Assembly (NCBI RefSeq): GCF_950295315.1
Contig: NC_080164.1
Location: 60,730,003 to 60,794,002, forward strand
Source: Erinaceus europaeus
Taxonomy: Eukaryota > Chordata > Mammalia > Eulipotyphla > Erinaceidae
Length of the DNA: 64,000 bases
Direction of reading: 5' to 3'
This document shows, one piece after another, positions 1-12,837 of this stretch. Below the pieces are notes generated by a model. It ran no database searches. It was not told the DNA's origin and saw nothing but the letters and a program-made list of their open reading frames with translations. A program made the position numbers and the translations under genes. Numbering within the stretch: position 1 is the stretch's first letter; every line of letters begins with the position of its first letter.

Positions 1-604
1 AAATCTGCCATTATTCTGTGATCTGGTCAGGACAAGGAAGGCTTAGAATAGCCAGGTGTTGATACTATAACAGCAAAATTACCTGTTTGAATTAGGATTC
101 AGAATTGTGTTTATAAGAAAGATAAAGAATGACTGTTTCCTCTGGCCTACAAGACGGAAATTCTGAGATGTGATATGAAGTACCAAAGGAAGTTATTGCT
201 TCTTCAGTATTTGAGTGGACTCAAAAGACCATTAAGTGTCAAGAGTTTACAAGAAGATGGGAAGAAACCTTCTGAAACTAAAGGCCAAGACTTCCTGGTA
301 GCTCTGCCAATTATGCCTCCCTTTTCCCCATGACTTTTTACCTGTACTGAGTGAGACTTGAGAACCACAAAATGGTAGAAGCTTTAAAGTATTATTTTGA
401 AACCCATAAATATCACTGTTCAAACATTTGAAGCAAGGTAGACTCAAGACAGTGCTTGAACCCATAGCAATTGGTTCACCTTGTGCCAATAAATTCTTAG
501 ATTCCAAATGTCAGGACCTTCTTGATTTGCATTAAAACAGGATCCATAACTACAGGGGAGAATATATCCTTTGTTGTTGTAACAAGAAACTGTTTCAAAA
601 CACC
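1..604. other. No gene or recognised repeat
   Basis: AT-rich intronic sequence. Only short chance ORFs with no recognisable similarity were seen. Confidence 0.5.
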
Positions 605-812
605 CTGGCACAGAACTGGGACTGGGTTTAGTGTACTGCACCAAAGTATGGGACTCTGGGGTGGGGGAATGTTCCAGGTCCTGGAACGTGATGGTGGAAG
701 AGGACCTAGATGGAGGGCTAGAATATTATGTGGAAAACCGAGAGATGTTACATATGTACCAACTACTATATTTTTCTGTTAACTGTAAACCCCTAATAAA
801 GAAAAAAAAAAT
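605..812 (+). mobile_element. L1 3' end fragment
   Basis: Reads 'tgcaccaaagta..gggactctggggtgggg..ggtcctggaac..tatgtggaaaac' and ends in 'taataaagaaaaaaaaa'. The same 3'UTR family is found on the minus strand at about 51200-51420, which supports an older L1 3' end with its poly(A) tail. It is 5'-truncated and has no coding part. Confidence 0.65.
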
Positions 813-3800
813 CTGCCACAGTAAAACTGAATCACCAGTGAGTTCAAGCTAGTGTTGGTTTAAAAAAAAAAAAAAGTGTATGTTTCTAATAATGAATGAG
901 TGAGTAAGGGTATAGAGAAAGTGGTAAAAGGGGAAAAGACTTAGAACAGATCTTCGTTTGGTTAAAATAAAAAGATATTTGGCACATGTTTATGTGAGTG
1001 AATGAGGGGAGGGGAAAGACAGACGGACAAAGAAATCTAATTAAATCCAACGTTTTTGATTGGCAAGGCACTGATATTGCATAAAGACCACATTTATGCA
1101 AGTTAGTAAAGAAAATCATGCCACAGTAAAGAAAGGAAAAAGGGATATTCCAACAGGATAAAACTATGTGTTGATGGATGCAGGGTAAATGTTAAGCTAT
1201 TTTTATCTAGAAAACTGTGATTTCCTATAAAAACCAGTAAGAATTATCAGTAACTCAGCAGCTACAGGTGTTAGCAAAAGCCTGGTTTCCTTTTAAGAAT
1301 CTTTATTTGTTCCCTATTTTGCCCCAGGAGGCATTACAAAATAAAGAACAGATGGTGGAGACTGAGGAGAAACTGCAAGGAGAAAGTTTTCTGAGGCACC
1401 AATCTAAATGTTTACCTTTGGGAAATAAAATTACATGGCTATAAATTGACTTGATTCGATTTTTTTTTTTATAACATCCCTACCCTAACAGCTGAGACTG
1501 AAGTACACTTGGTAATAAGAGTCACAAAATGGTGTTATCTGGGATGATCTATTTAACGGCTCCAGAAATCTAGCTCATCTATCCAAAATGAAAGTATTTT
1601 GGTATTTAAGGCCAGAAGTTTGCACAGTAAAGTCATCTATGGCTTAGTCAAAGTTTAAGTAGAAGAATGAACAAACCAGTTTGAGTTGCCCTGGTTTAAG
1701 GGTACCTGTGATGGGAATACCCTTCTCTGCTTCCTCAAATGGATCCCCATTCCCTGTCCCCCTTCTAGGGCTCAGTGGAATTCGGTTTGAAAGTCATCTG
1801 AAATTTAATATACATCACAGGGTAAAATTAGGTCAAAATACTCAAGTGGAAAAAATAACAAAATAAAATGTAAAAACCAAATTAGGTTAATGTTACTACA
1901 TTGTACAAACGATCAACAGATTGTTTTTCTCCCTCCCTTTATTTTAAGAGAATTATTTTATTGATTTTTTATTGAGTAGTATGTTTCTATCTTCTGGGGC
2001 CCTATATTTTCCACCAAAACTTTATAACATCTTCACTACTGACTCAGAAGGTGTTAGACATACAATAGATTTCTCTTAACTAAGGACTGTTCCTTCAAAA
2101 CAGTTCCACTAACAAAGGCAGCATAATTAAGCATAATCTTTGCTAGAAAAACAAAATAAAACAGTGGAAGAGGATTAAATGATAACATAAATTTAGGAAC
2201 ATAAAAACCTCAAGCACTAATCACTGAGAAACCTCTAATTCAGGAACCTGTAAGAAAAGAGAAAAAAGAATATATAAACTATTAGCACTAAACTGAGCTA
2301 TAAAATTTCAACAAGACATTTTTAAATGCTAATGAATAAGTATTCCTGGCCCACTTAGTTTAATTACAAGATATAAAGAATGGAGAACATTTTACTCTCT
2401 AAAACTAATGTTACTATTAAGATATACCCTAACGTACTATTTAATTCCCTCTGTAATCTAGCTTTCCAAAATTATGTACCATAACCTAACAAAAACTTCC
2501 AACAGACTTAACTGTGTCCTTGTCATTTCCAGTTTGCTCACATCTAATTCTACATCATTTTCCCCAATCATCCTCAAACATCCACTAATCTATCGAAATC
2601 CAACCATGCCTCAGAACTCAACCTCACAACATGCCTCTTGCAATGACTACCCCTAGCCAGGCAAAACAGGAACCATTTCCCAGGCAGGCCCTTGGCATCA
2701 ATAGCTCCTTCTGTGTATTTAATGCATTGGAAACAACACTAATAAAGAACATCTTTAGTGAATGTTTACAACTTCCCTGTTTACTTCCTGACATCAACAT
2801 ATCAGCATGTGAATATCTCCTTTGAAAGGTCTGGGGTTCACCTTTCTGCTCTGCATCAGAATCTGTCAGCTTGCTGCACACTCACATGGAACACACAACA
2901 CTCATTTGTTATGTGTATATATGTGTTCTTTGCAATAATTTCTCATCTACACATGAACAGTGCCGAAATCTATGCAAAGCAACTGGAATTAGAATTCAGT
3001 TTTCTACTACCACCCACACCTGAGTCACACCCGTTCATGCTTCCTCTTACTATTATTTGTTTATCTCAAGAAACCATTATAAGCCATAGTTTTCTTGTAA
3101 CAAATCTATTATCTTCAATATCATTTAGAACATGTGGCTCCCTGATGAGCCGAGGCAATGATTTACAGTGAAATCACTATAGTTTCATCCTTCCCTTCAG
3201 TAAACGTTACTTTCCCAATTTCACTGAAGAATCTTACTCCAAACTAGCTGCTTCAGTTAATTGGAATAACTTTGAAGCTGAATTATGAGCTGTATATCTC
3301 ATTCAAAAAAAAACTTTAGAGATGCAATGATGACATCAGTATATTTTTTGTCAATGTTCTCTTTCTTTAGGAGCTACTTCTTTGGGAATCAAGACTTTGC
3401 TTTAGTAAATAGTTAATTTTTGTTTTACAATCCTCAAATAATATTTTATGAAATGATTATGTCAGTAGGTGAATAGTATTTTATGGTCCATCTCTAACAA
3501 AAGCAAAAAGTTGACAATTCCAAGTTTATTTTCACACTTTACGTATCTGTGAAATCTAGCTTCTAGAACTACTGACTGAAATATTTCTATTCTAAGGCTC
3601 TTTACATGATGAAGAGATTATCATGCTCACAGAAGTGATGGTATGCTGAAGAACACACAGCAAGAAAATGGCTTCATTCCTTTTATCAAATCCAGTCAAA
3701 TCAAGTATGTCAGGATACCTTTTACTAAGTTAGTGTGTCACTTTTTCTGACTCCATAAAAAAAAATTAAATCAATTACCTTTATCTCAAGAAAACCATAC

Positions 3801-4106
3801 ACAAAATACATTTAACTAATTATGTATTTTACCCACAAATAAAATTGAGTTTGGCTAAAGAAGTTTCATTCAAATTGCTTCACTACTATGAAGTTTAAAA
3901 AAGCTATGAAGTTTAAAAGTTAATTTAAGGTTGGGTATTTATATATTACTTCAACATAAATTACTTCAACAATGAAATTTCAAAGATACCACAATTAGAA
4001 AAGTAACTAAAGACTTACTAGGTACAATAGAACCAGGTAACTGGCAAGAATCGTGTTTCTGTCAAAGACTTATGTGCTAGGCCAATAAATTCCAAATGAG
4101 TAATTT
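813..4106. other. Intronic DNA, no gene seen
   Basis: AT-rich sequence with several A or T homopolymers. No exon-like ORF with splice sites and no young repeat was recognised. Ancient repeats too diverged to spot by eye may be present. Confidence 0.5.
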
Positions 4107-4405
4107 TTTTTTCCTCCAGGGTTATCTCTGGGGCTCTAGGAATTCACTGTTCCTGGGGGCCCACCATTGTTGTGGTTGAGCTGTTGTTGTGGCTGCTGCT
4201 GTTGTTGCTGGATAGGACAAAGAATTCAAGAGAGGAGGGAGAGATAGAGCGGGAGAGAAAGATAGACACCTGCAGACCTGCTTCACCTCTTGTGAAGCGA
4301 CCCCCTTGCAAGTGGGGAGCCAGGGGTGGGGGGAGAGGTTGAACCGGGATCCTTGCACTTAGTATTATGTGCGTTTAATCTGGTGAACAACTGCCCTACC
4401 CCAAG
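4107..4405 (-). mobile_element. SINE, A-long type
   Basis: On the reverse strand the element has the head with B-box-like 'ggttcaacc', then 'gcaggtctgcaggtgtc', a pyrimidine-rich body, a CAACAACA-rich stretch, and the 3' 'cagtgaattcctagagccccagag' segment (in plus orientation at 4120-4150). It matches the many other copies in this window. Confidence 0.85.
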
Positions 4406-5774
4406 CAATTTTGAAATTATAACAGAATAAAGTCTAAAGAATTCCATGAGTCATGTAGTTTTAGGGTAAGAACTGAATAGTTTACACTTAACTGCTAAAG
4501 GGACATGATAAAAGTAAGAAATTTTCAAGCCTGCTTTTTCACAGATTTTTTAATGCTCGATTCTGAACTGTTTTTCCCAAAAGTCACTATATTGAGGGAG
4601 CTTTCCACGGCAAGCCTCCTGGAAAATTTTATTTCTAGAGTTCTAAATGACTAACTGTAAGTGTACTCTCTTTCAAAGTATCCTCCAATATAAAAATAAG
4701 CATCAGAACCCAGTTTTTCCCAGAGCTGCAGTCAGGACACTCTGGTTGCCTCTTGTTAACAATGAAGAGGCCTGTCCTGTCAATCAACTTAAGACAGGTT
4801 GATTGGACCAGATTGTTGAAATTCTTTCAGATGTCCCTCTAACACCACTATTCTGCTATTTTCACTTCCTCTTTCTTACTCTCACCTTCACCTTCCTGTG
4901 AGTCATAGCAAATCCATCATAGGAGTAATGACTTGCCTTTCAGGGGGCCCCTGAATTGGCACTTGCTACCTAGGGAAACAGAAGAGGTGCTGAATTAGTG
5001 AGTACTGTTAATTTGAATTCTCAAGAGTACTTCAACAGACCAGGCTAATTTGAACAAAACTCTGGAACTCCAATATCCAGACCTTTTAAATGCTATCAAA
5101 AATGTAAGTCAAGTGTACTTTACTTCTGCCTATACTTACATAAATCAGAATAACTGGCTTAATTGGTTTTGTTTGCAGTTAAGCTGAGTTATTAAAAAAC
5201 ACAACTACTAGAGAGCAGTTGGTGTTGCCATCTGGCCCATCCCTTTGCTCCTGGTCTCTTTCCCTTCTGTTTCATACTGTCCAGAAGTCAACACTTCTTC
5301 AGACAGCATTTTGGCTGTGAATGCAAGTGGATGTGTAAGGACAGGACTAAGGTCAGTCTATATGAAACATTTGTCTAGATAGAATGTGGCCTTGCAGTGG
5401 GAAGAATTTACATAGCGTAGCAAAGCTGGATGGTGGGGGGCGGGGAATGTTATCGGCCTGTCAAGCTAAGAGTAAGAATACATTTCAGTGGTTGTCCACT
5501 AGTAGTTTCAAATTGTGGACCCTCTCTGACAAATCAAAGACAACAGGTTTGAACCTATCTCCGAGATCCTCTGATATTCTCCGGTATTCCTCTAAATCAT
5601 AATCTATTCACATTCACCTTGTCTCACCCTAATCAGTGCAGGTCTCTAGTTTTCTAGAATTTCTGACAGAGGGTAGAGAGAGTAACTCTCAATTTCACTC
5701 ATGATTTTTCTTAATATTACACTTATTTCAAGTGACCTCCCAGGCTGAAAGATTAAACAACTTCCTTGTAAAAC
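4406..5774. other. Intronic DNA, no gene seen
   Basis: No recognisable repeat or coding exon. Confidence 0.5.
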
Positions 5775-5941
5775 TATTTTTAATTTATTTTTTATTTTTA
5801 TTTAGTTATTTAGTTTTTCTTTTTATCAGAGCACTGTTCAGCTCTGGCTTATGGTGGTGAGGGGGATTGAACCTGGGACTTCAAAGCCTCAGGTATGAGA
5901 GTCTGTTTGCATAACTATTATGCTATCTACCCATCCGCCCT
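5775..5941 (-). mobile_element. SINE, B type
   Basis: Plus strand reads 'cagagcactgttcagctctggcttatggtgg..gattgaacctgggac..cataactattatgctatctac', the complement of a tRNA-like head with A box 'tagcataatagttatgc' and B box 'ggttcaatcc'. Confidence 0.85.
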
Positions 5942-5982
5942 GTAAAAATATTTTTAAAATGCATTTTTAAAATATATTCAGG

Positions 5983-6335
5983 GACCAAGCAGTAGCGTAG
6001 CAAGTTAAGCACACATAACACAAAGCGCATAGACTGGCATAAAGATCCTGGCTCAAGCCCCCAGCTCCCCACCAGCAGGAGGGTCGCTTCACCAGCAGTG
6101 AAGCACGTATGCAAGTGTCTATCTTTCTCTCACCCTCTGTCTTCCCCTCCTTTCTCGATTTCTCTTTGTCCTATCCAACAATAACGAGAGCAATAATGGC
6201 AACAACAACGTTAAACAACAAGGACAACAAAAGAGAAAAAATAGCCTCCAGGAGCAGTGGATTCATAGTGCAGGCACTGAGCCCCAGAGATAAACCTGAA
6301 GAGAGGAAAAAAAACAAAAAACAACAAACATTCAA
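5983..6335 (+). mobile_element. SINE, A-long type
   Basis: Head 'ggaccaagcagtagcgtagc..gttaagcacacat', then 'cccagctccccacc', pyrimidine-rich body, 'ctatccaacaataac', and the 3' part 'aggagcagtggattcatag..ccccagagataa' followed by an A-rich tail. Directly beyond the B-type copy at 5775-5941. Confidence 0.9.
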
Positions 6336-6475
6336 ACAGGTCTTTGAATGAGCTGTTATCTAGTTTACAGATAAGGACATTGAGTTGTCACAGTTCATAT
6401 AAAACACCAAATTAATACAATATGTAAATAATTAGTACATCAATTAGAACACAAATTGACACTTAAAGTTACTTA

Positions 6476-6650
6476 TGGAGGTTGAGAAGATAGTACATAG
6501 GAAATATACCAGACTTTCATGCTTGTGGCCCCAGTGGTTACAAGTTCAATCTCCAGCACCATCATCTCCACAGCTGGGAATGCTCTGGTCTCTCTGCAAC
6601 TCTTTCTCTAATTTTCATGAAAATATATAAGTAATAATTTTTTTAAGTTA
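6476..6650 (+). mobile_element. SINE, diverged B-like type
   Basis: 'gagaagatagtacatagg..gactttcatgcttg..caagttcaatctccagcaccatc..gctctggtctctctgcaac' follows the B-type layout with a degraded A box. Confidence 0.7.
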
Positions 6651-6982
6651 CTGGAAGACAAGTAAGAGTGAAACTATGTACGAACCTACAACAGCTGAAA
6701 TGTCTTTTCAAAAGGATATTGTATTAAGAAAAAAAAGTCCAATCCTAAGGTATTTCTCCTTTTATTCTCTTTTCTCTTTGTATGTCCAAATTAAACAGTA
6801 ATCCAGAGCAGTAAAATCATACTTGCACCTCCTGTTCTATCAAAATAATAACTAAATAGAAAAAAATAGGTAAATGCATGTATGATGAAAAAAAAACTAT
6901 ATGCTGTATATTTCTTTTTTTTTTTTCATTTTACAGGTGGGGAGGAGTTAAAAATAATGAAATAAAGCAAAACTGATTTTAG

Positions 6983-7150
6983 GCCAGGGAGATAACACAG
7001 TCGTTGCACACTAGACTGCAATGCCAGAGGTCCTAGGCTAAATACCTGCCACCAGCAGAAGCCATAGCTGAGCAGCACTCTGGTCTCCTTCCTGAGTGCT
7101 TGTGTCTGCTTATCTTCTCACTAAAATATACATTTAATATATATATATTT
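6983..7150 (+). mobile_element. SINE, diverged B-like type
   Basis: 'gccagggagataacacagtcgttgc' head, weak B box, 'gctgagcagcactctggtctcc' body and an A/T-rich tail ending in a TA run. Confidence 0.65.
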
Positions 7151-8154
7151 TAAATCCTGATTCCATGCCTTGGAGTCAGCTAGATTTTAGTCTTCCACTA
7201 AGTAACTGACTTTGGGTACCTAACTCAACATTTTTTGGAAGTTTCTCACTGAAGAAAAAAGTGGAACTACTGATCTGGAAAAGATGTAGAGTACTTTATA
7301 GTTCTAAATTCTATGACTGACTTCTTAAACACAACTATAATGGCTTGATTTCTATTCTATAACATGTATCAATTTAAGTTAACTTAACCAATGATAAAAC
7401 ATAAAAAGAAATACATGTGTTTATACAAATAAGCATATGAATATTTACCACTTACCAGGTTTTGTTCAACTAATAAAGTATATATCATGCCACCAAATGC
7501 CAATTAATACTTTTAATTTTTTTATTTATTACCATTTTCTGAACCAACTAGTGATTATAGGCACTCAGCTATAGCTACATACATATTGGGTCAAAGATTT
7601 ATCCTCAAAGCCAATAGACCTCTCAATAATTAGAAAGTAAGAAGACCCCTTTCACTTATAATCAAAATCTGAGGTAAATTCTCACTTTAACACATCAAAT
7701 ATAAATAAAGCCAATTCACACCAAGCATAACCACCTAAAAATCCCTGGAAATAAAAAAAAAATTTGACCAAAACACTCTACCCCTCAACCATTGCAGTAG
7801 GCAATAACAGTTTTATATTTTCTTTGAAGGTTTTAAAATAAAAAGTTTAAAAGATTTTAAAATACAAAGGTAAAATTTGCTTTAGCAGAAAATAAATGTG
7901 AAACAGCACTTTTAAAAGTTGTTGAATATCTACAAATTCAATACATTTAATGTCCTGCAAATATACAAAGCAGTAAATACTATGTATATGTACAGAGAAA
8001 ACAAATCATTAAAATAGAATATCTTTATATATATAAAGAAACCCAACTTTTTTTCCCTAGTATATCTTGTCTCATAGAAAAATCTATAGGAAACCTAGGG
8101 AACGTGAGGTCTAAAGAAACAGAAAAAAAGGTAAAAATATTCCTTAAATTTTAT
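7151..8154. other. Intronic DNA, no gene seen
   Basis: Strongly AT-rich. No repeat family or exon recognised. Confidence 0.5.
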
Positions 8155-8522
8155 TTATTATTTTTAATATGTGCTTTTTTTTTTTCTTCAAGGGTTATTG
8201 TCAGGGCTCAGTGCCTGCACCATGAATCCACTGCTCCTGGAGGCCATTTTTTCCCTTTTGTTACCCTGGTTGTTTTACCACTGTTGTGGTTATTATTATC
8301 ATTGCTATTGATGCCATTGTTGTTGGATAGGACAGAGAGAAATGGAGAGAGGAGGGGAAGACAGAGAGGGGGAGAGAAAGACAGACACCTGCAGACCTGC
8401 TTCACCACCTGTGAAGCGACTCCCCTGCAGGTAGTGAGCCTGGGGCTCGAACCGGGATCCTTGTTCCGGTCCTTTGGCCTTGCGCCAGGTGCACTTAACC
8501 CACTGTGCTACCGCCCGACCCC
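8155..8522 (-). mobile_element. SINE, A-long type, near complete
   Basis: Plus strand runs from 'cttcaagggttattgtcagggctcagtgcc' through the GAGA-rich body to 'cgaaccgggatccttg..acccactgtgctaccgcccgacccc'. The head is well preserved, so this is a relatively young copy. Chance ORFs over it are not genes. Confidence 0.92.
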
Positions 8523-9065
8523 CATATGTGCTTATTTTCTATCCCAGGTCACGGCCAAAACTAAGTCCCAAAAGTTGTTATGCAGCCCCATACTGATCTG
8601 AGTATAATGCATGTTAAATCATTACTATGTATCTACAGTAAAAGATCCAAACATGTACAAAGGGAACAGTTACTATGCTCAGTCTTAAGCACTGTCTTTT
8701 TTAAATAACTATAATACAACCTTCCATTCCGTTGCATTTTTTTTTCCTTTTCTAAACACTTCTTCTGCCTCAAAGCAACTTAAGGATTCTCTCTCAGAAA
8801 CAGCAGCTGCTCTTTCTATTGGAAACCCTTGAACGGAAATCTAAAAGAGGAGGCAATTTAAGTCAGGAACACCAGTAACTTGAACCTTAATCTTCTGCAG
8901 ATTAGAGACTCAAAAATTACAGTTGAGGATTTTATATTTGTATTCTCAAGTGTCCCACAGTCTACTTTTGATACTGTCTCAAATATCCTAGAATTCTTGA
9001 AATTCAGTCCATTTTGGAACTTAAAACTATTCTTCATAATTCCCAAAATCAAATCAGGTATTTTT
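8523..9065. other. Intronic DNA, no gene seen
   Basis: Unremarkable AT-rich sequence. Confidence 0.5.
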
Positions 9066-9217
9066 TAAGATTTTTTTAAGATTTTATTTATTAGAAAGAT
9101 AGGAGGAGAGAGAAAGAACCAGACATCACTGTGGTACATGTGCTGCCGGGGACTGAACTCAGGACCTCAGGCTTGAGATTCCAGTTCTTTATCCACTGCA
9201 CCACTTCTTGGACCACA
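9066..9217 (-). mobile_element. SINE, C type
   Basis: Plus strand has 'aagattttatttattagaaagataggagg' and 'ggtacatgtgctgccggggactgaactcaggacctcaggcttgag..tttatccactgcaccacttc', the complement of the type C head 'gcagtggataaag'. Confidence 0.85.
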
Positions 9218-9724
9218 CAAATTCAGTTTTATCAAATGTGTATGCCTACTATAAATATTATATATAAAAGTACTACTAGAGGCAACTTAGTTGTGCCAAA
9301 ATATCCAAGAAGCAAATAAGAGTTCTTGTAATACTACAGAAATATTTCAACTCTCCAGCTGTCAAGATCCAGAAAACAAAAATGAAGCCTTAAATGCCAG
9401 AATACCTAAAATGCAACACTGATTTTGCTGTCAAGCTCATGCATTTTACCTGTGAAAGGACACCTTAAGGCCATTAATTCTTACTTTATAAAACACAATT
9501 CTAGGCAGTATGATTTTCTACCTTCTGTTACTAATCATTGGCATCAGCAAACAAAATATAGAAACTATGAGAAATTGAGTTAAAGTCATTATCAGTTGAG
9601 TGGGGGAAATAAGGAATACTGTTAACATGTTGATAACAGATGTAATTAAAAATCTATTGTTTTAGAAATAAGTACTTAAAAAAATAAGACTAGTCACCTG
9701 AGGGTTTTTTTTTTTAATATATAA
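9218..9724. other. Intronic DNA, no gene seen
   Basis: No feature recognised before the SINE cluster that starts near 9725. Confidence 0.45.
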
Positions 9725-9981
9725 AGAACAGCTCTTTAATTTTCCTTGCCTCTAGGACTATCCTGGCACTTTATGCTTTCATGATTCTACCACTCACAGT
9801 GGGCTATTTCTGTTGTAGTGATTGTTTTCAGACAGAAGATGAGAGGAAGAAAAGAAAAAGACAAGAGACACCACAGCACTGCTTCACCAGTTGTGAAACT
9901 TGCCCTTTGCATGGTATTCCCATTTGATGGCTCAAACCCGGGTCCTTGTACACAGTAAAGCATGCCATCTCCCAGCCTCCA
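9725..9981 (-). mobile_element. SINE, A-related, diverged
   Basis: Contains 'gacagaagatgagagg', 'ccacagcactgcttcaccagttgtgaaac' and 'ggctcaaacccgggtccttgtacacagtaaagcatgcc' in reverse orientation. First of a run of minus-strand SINEs reaching 10640. Confidence 0.7.
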
Positions 9982-9989
9982 CTATCTGA

Positions 9990-10122
9990 TGTCCTTTCTT
10001 CTTCTCTACCAGAGCCTTGCTTAACTCTAGCTTATGGTGGTGCCAGAGATTGAATCTAGGACCTTGGAGTCTCTCAAGCATGTCTTTTTGCGCAACCACT
10101 ACGGTGTATGCCCAGGCCTTAA
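9990..10122 (-). mobile_element. SINE, B type
   Basis: 'accagagccttgcttaactctagcttatggtggtgcc..attgaatctaggaccttgg..gcgcaaccactacggtgtatgcccagg' is a degraded reverse copy of type B. Confidence 0.75.
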
Positions 10123-10480
10123 ATATTTATTTTATTCATTAATGATAGGGAAGGGGTCAGGGGAGGGATAGGGGGAAGGGGAGGGAGGGAAGAAGAGCAG
10201 GAAGGGGAGGGAGAGAGAGGGAGAGAAGGAGGGGGGAAAGGGGGAGGAAGAGAAGAAGGAAGGATGAGGGAGAAAGAGGGAGAGGGAGAGGGAGAGGGAG
10301 AGGGAGAGGGAGAGGGAGAGGGAGAGGGAGAGGGAGAGGGAGAGGGAGAGGGAGAGGGAGAGGGAGAGGGAGAGGGAGAGAAACACCAGAGCATCACTTT
10401 AGCATATGCATGCCAGGGATCAAACCTATTATCTCATGCTTATAAATCTAGCATTTTACCTGCCAGGTCAAAAGTACTTG
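10123..10480 (-). mobile_element. SINE with expanded purine body
   Basis: Reverse-orientation head ('caccagagcatcactttagcatatgcatgccagggatcaaac..cattttacctgcc') at 10380-10470, an A/T tail near 10123, and between them a long GA-rich tract including the hexamer array. The array seems to have grown from the SINE's own purine-rich middle. Chance ORFs encoding SPSPSP or GEGEGE here are low complexity. Confidence 0.7.
10277..10380. repeat. Hexanucleotide array (GGGAGA)n
   Basis: About 17 near-perfect copies of GGGAGA, preceded by a looser GA-rich stretch from about 10148. Confidence 0.97.
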
Positions 10481-10499
10481 GATATAGGATAATATTTAC

Positions 10500-10640
10500 T
10501 TGTTTTTGTTTTGTTTTGTTTTTTCACCAGAGCACTGCTCAGCTTTGCTTTACTGTGGTCCCAGAAACTGAACCAAAGACCTTGAAGCCTCATAGATGAA
10601 AGTTGCTTGTATAGCCAATGCATATCTCACCAACTATAGG
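10500..10640 (-). mobile_element. SINE, B type, diverged
   Basis: '(ttttg)n ttcaccagagcactgctcagctttgctttactgtgg..ctgaaccaaagaccttg' in reverse orientation, with a (TTTTG)n tail at its low end. Confidence 0.75.
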
Positions 10641-11534
10641 GATTCACGGTTTTAACCAAGTGGAAAAGGTCCTAAGTTGGGGGGGGGGGGGGTGAGTGTT
10701 TTTGTAGACATCAGGGAAGATAAAAAATTGTTTATGTGTCAAAACTACAAACTATTAATTCCCCTCCAATAAAGTATTTGAGGGGAAAAAAGAATCTACA
10801 AAACTACAAACATCAAAAGTAGTAGAAAAATTAGATAATTTTTAGATCTAAGCTCATACATTTTAGTTTGGAAATCTTAATCCATCAAGAATATGATGGC
10901 AATGGTCACAACATACACACACAAAAACAGGTAACTTTTAAAGCTTTGGTAAAGTTTAGCTTTATACTCATTTTTAACCAGTGAAACCTATCTAAAAGCC
11001 ATATACCAATGTTGCCAGAATAATCTATCATTACTATGAGCAAATGTGTAGCCTTAGAGCAAATCATTTATTTTGTACTCATTTGACACTTGTGAGGTTT
11101 TCTGATGGAATGGAATATGTACTGTAACTGTTCAATTCCCTACACTGAGTTCCAAACTGTTTCAATTAGAAAGATAATTGTAGTAATAATCCAATGATCA
11201 TATCAGTTAAGTTCTATCTTCTGAAAAGTTGCATTGAACAGAAAGTACAAATGCAAACAACTGATTTCAATTGGGTCTAAAGGACATGATTAATTAGCTG
11301 AATAAGATTCTTGACTAACTTTCACAGTCACAACTTTAAGTAAATAAATACTGAATGTGTTTGAATATTTGACTAACAAGGGATGGGAAATGTCAAACAG
11401 GCACAATCATTTGGTCTTACCCTGCCAAGGAAACTGTAGGTGGGACTTGACAGAAAAGAAAGGTTCCCTACCACTGGACTAAACAAAATCAAGTAACTGA
11501 CACTATTCAGGAGAAACATTAAAACTATTAAACA
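10641..11534. other. Intronic DNA, no gene seen
   Basis: A G homopolymer lies at 10680-10692. Otherwise featureless by eye. Confidence 0.5.
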
Positions 11535-11826
11535 TGGGGGCCCTGACAGTGGTGCAGCTGGTTAAGTGCACACATTATGATGTTCAAGGGTCCAGAGCCC
11601 CTGCCCCCTACCTACCAGGGAGATGATTTATGAGCAGGGGATGCAGGTCTGCAGGTGTCTTTCTCTCTTCCTATCTTTCTCGTCCTCCCTTCTTAATTTC
11701 TCTCTCTCTTATTCAATAAAATATAAAGGGGGGAAAAAGAAAGAAATGGCTGCTGAGATGGATGGATTTGTAGTGCCTGCACCAAACTCCATCAATAACC
11801 CTTGTGGCAAAAAAAAAAAAAAAAAA
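11535..11826 (+). mobile_element. SINE, A-long type
   Basis: 'ggggccctgacagtggtgcagctggttaag' head, 'gcaggtctgcaggtgtctttctc' body, 3' 'tagtgcctgcacc..caataacccttgtggc' and a 19-base A tail. The central CAACAA part is shortened. Confidence 0.88.
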
Positions 11827-12522
11827 TCATTAAACATATGTATCATTAAACCTATGCACTACCTACATATGAGGTAATCTGCTTGGAAGGAAGAGGAAGA
11901 TGTTCCCTAGATTTAAAGAATTACAGCTTTGTGCTACTACTGCTAATAGAGTTAAAATTTCACAATCAACCACAAAAGGCTTTCTAAGTTTCCCAGTAAT
12001 GGATTGCCTCTCAGATACTTTGCAATTTCCTCAACTGTGTTTCTACTACCAGTATAATATCTATATCATTCAACAAAAGTATCTTCTCATGACAAATATT
12101 TTATGCTTTGTATATACACGAGTATGGTGTAACAATCTATTTTTTAAAACTTCTGAAATAAATGTCTCATTAAAGTATATATAAAGTTTAATATCACTAA
12201 AACTTTTAAGAGTAAAACCATTATCTATCAATAGTTCCTTTAATATTTACATATAATTTCATATACAGGAGATATACCCAGAGGATCTCAACTAAAATCA
12301 GTTCTTTAACATGAAATTTTTCTCCTGAGACATTCAATTTATACTGCCCAAATTAATATGCTATGTTCTGACATTTTCTGAGCAAAACAGATGAGAATGA
12401 TTATTCATGCTATAATGAATCACTAAATTCATAGACAGCCTTACTTCTATCCACAAATAGGTTACTATTCCCCCTCAGAGATAAGGCCATGTTATGTTTG
12501 TTTGGTATTTTGTTATTTTCCC
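11827..12522. other. Intronic DNA, no gene seen
   Basis: AT-rich, no repeat or exon recognised. Confidence 0.5.
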
Positions 12523-12830
12523 ATAGGGGTTATCATTAGGATTTGGTGTCTAAATGATGACTCCAAGGCTCCCAGTTGCCATTTTTTAAAGTATTTGTTT
12601 ATTGATTTATTCCCTTTTGTTGCCCTTGTTGTTTTTTATTGTTGTAGTCATTGTTGGCTAGGACAGAGAAAAATGGAGAGAGGAGGGTAAGACAGAGAGG
12701 GGGAGAGAAAGACAGACATCTGCAGACCTGCTTCACCATTTGTGAAGTGACTCCTCTGTAGGTGGGGGGCCAGGGGCTCGAACCAGGATCCTTGTGCTAG
12801 ATCTTGCGCTTTGTGCCACCTGTGCTTAAC
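12523..12830 (-). mobile_element. SINE, A-long type
   Basis: Plus strand carries 'aggggttatcattagg', 'cttttgttgcccttgttgtttt', 'agagaaagacagacatctgcagacctgcttcacc' and 'ggctcgaaccaggatcc', all in A-long order reversed. Confidence 0.88.
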
Positions 12831-12837
12831 CCGGCCA

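Noticed and set aside
10119..10599. ORFs encoding (SP)n, (SL)n or (GE)n
   Set aside because: Translations of the GGGAGA array.
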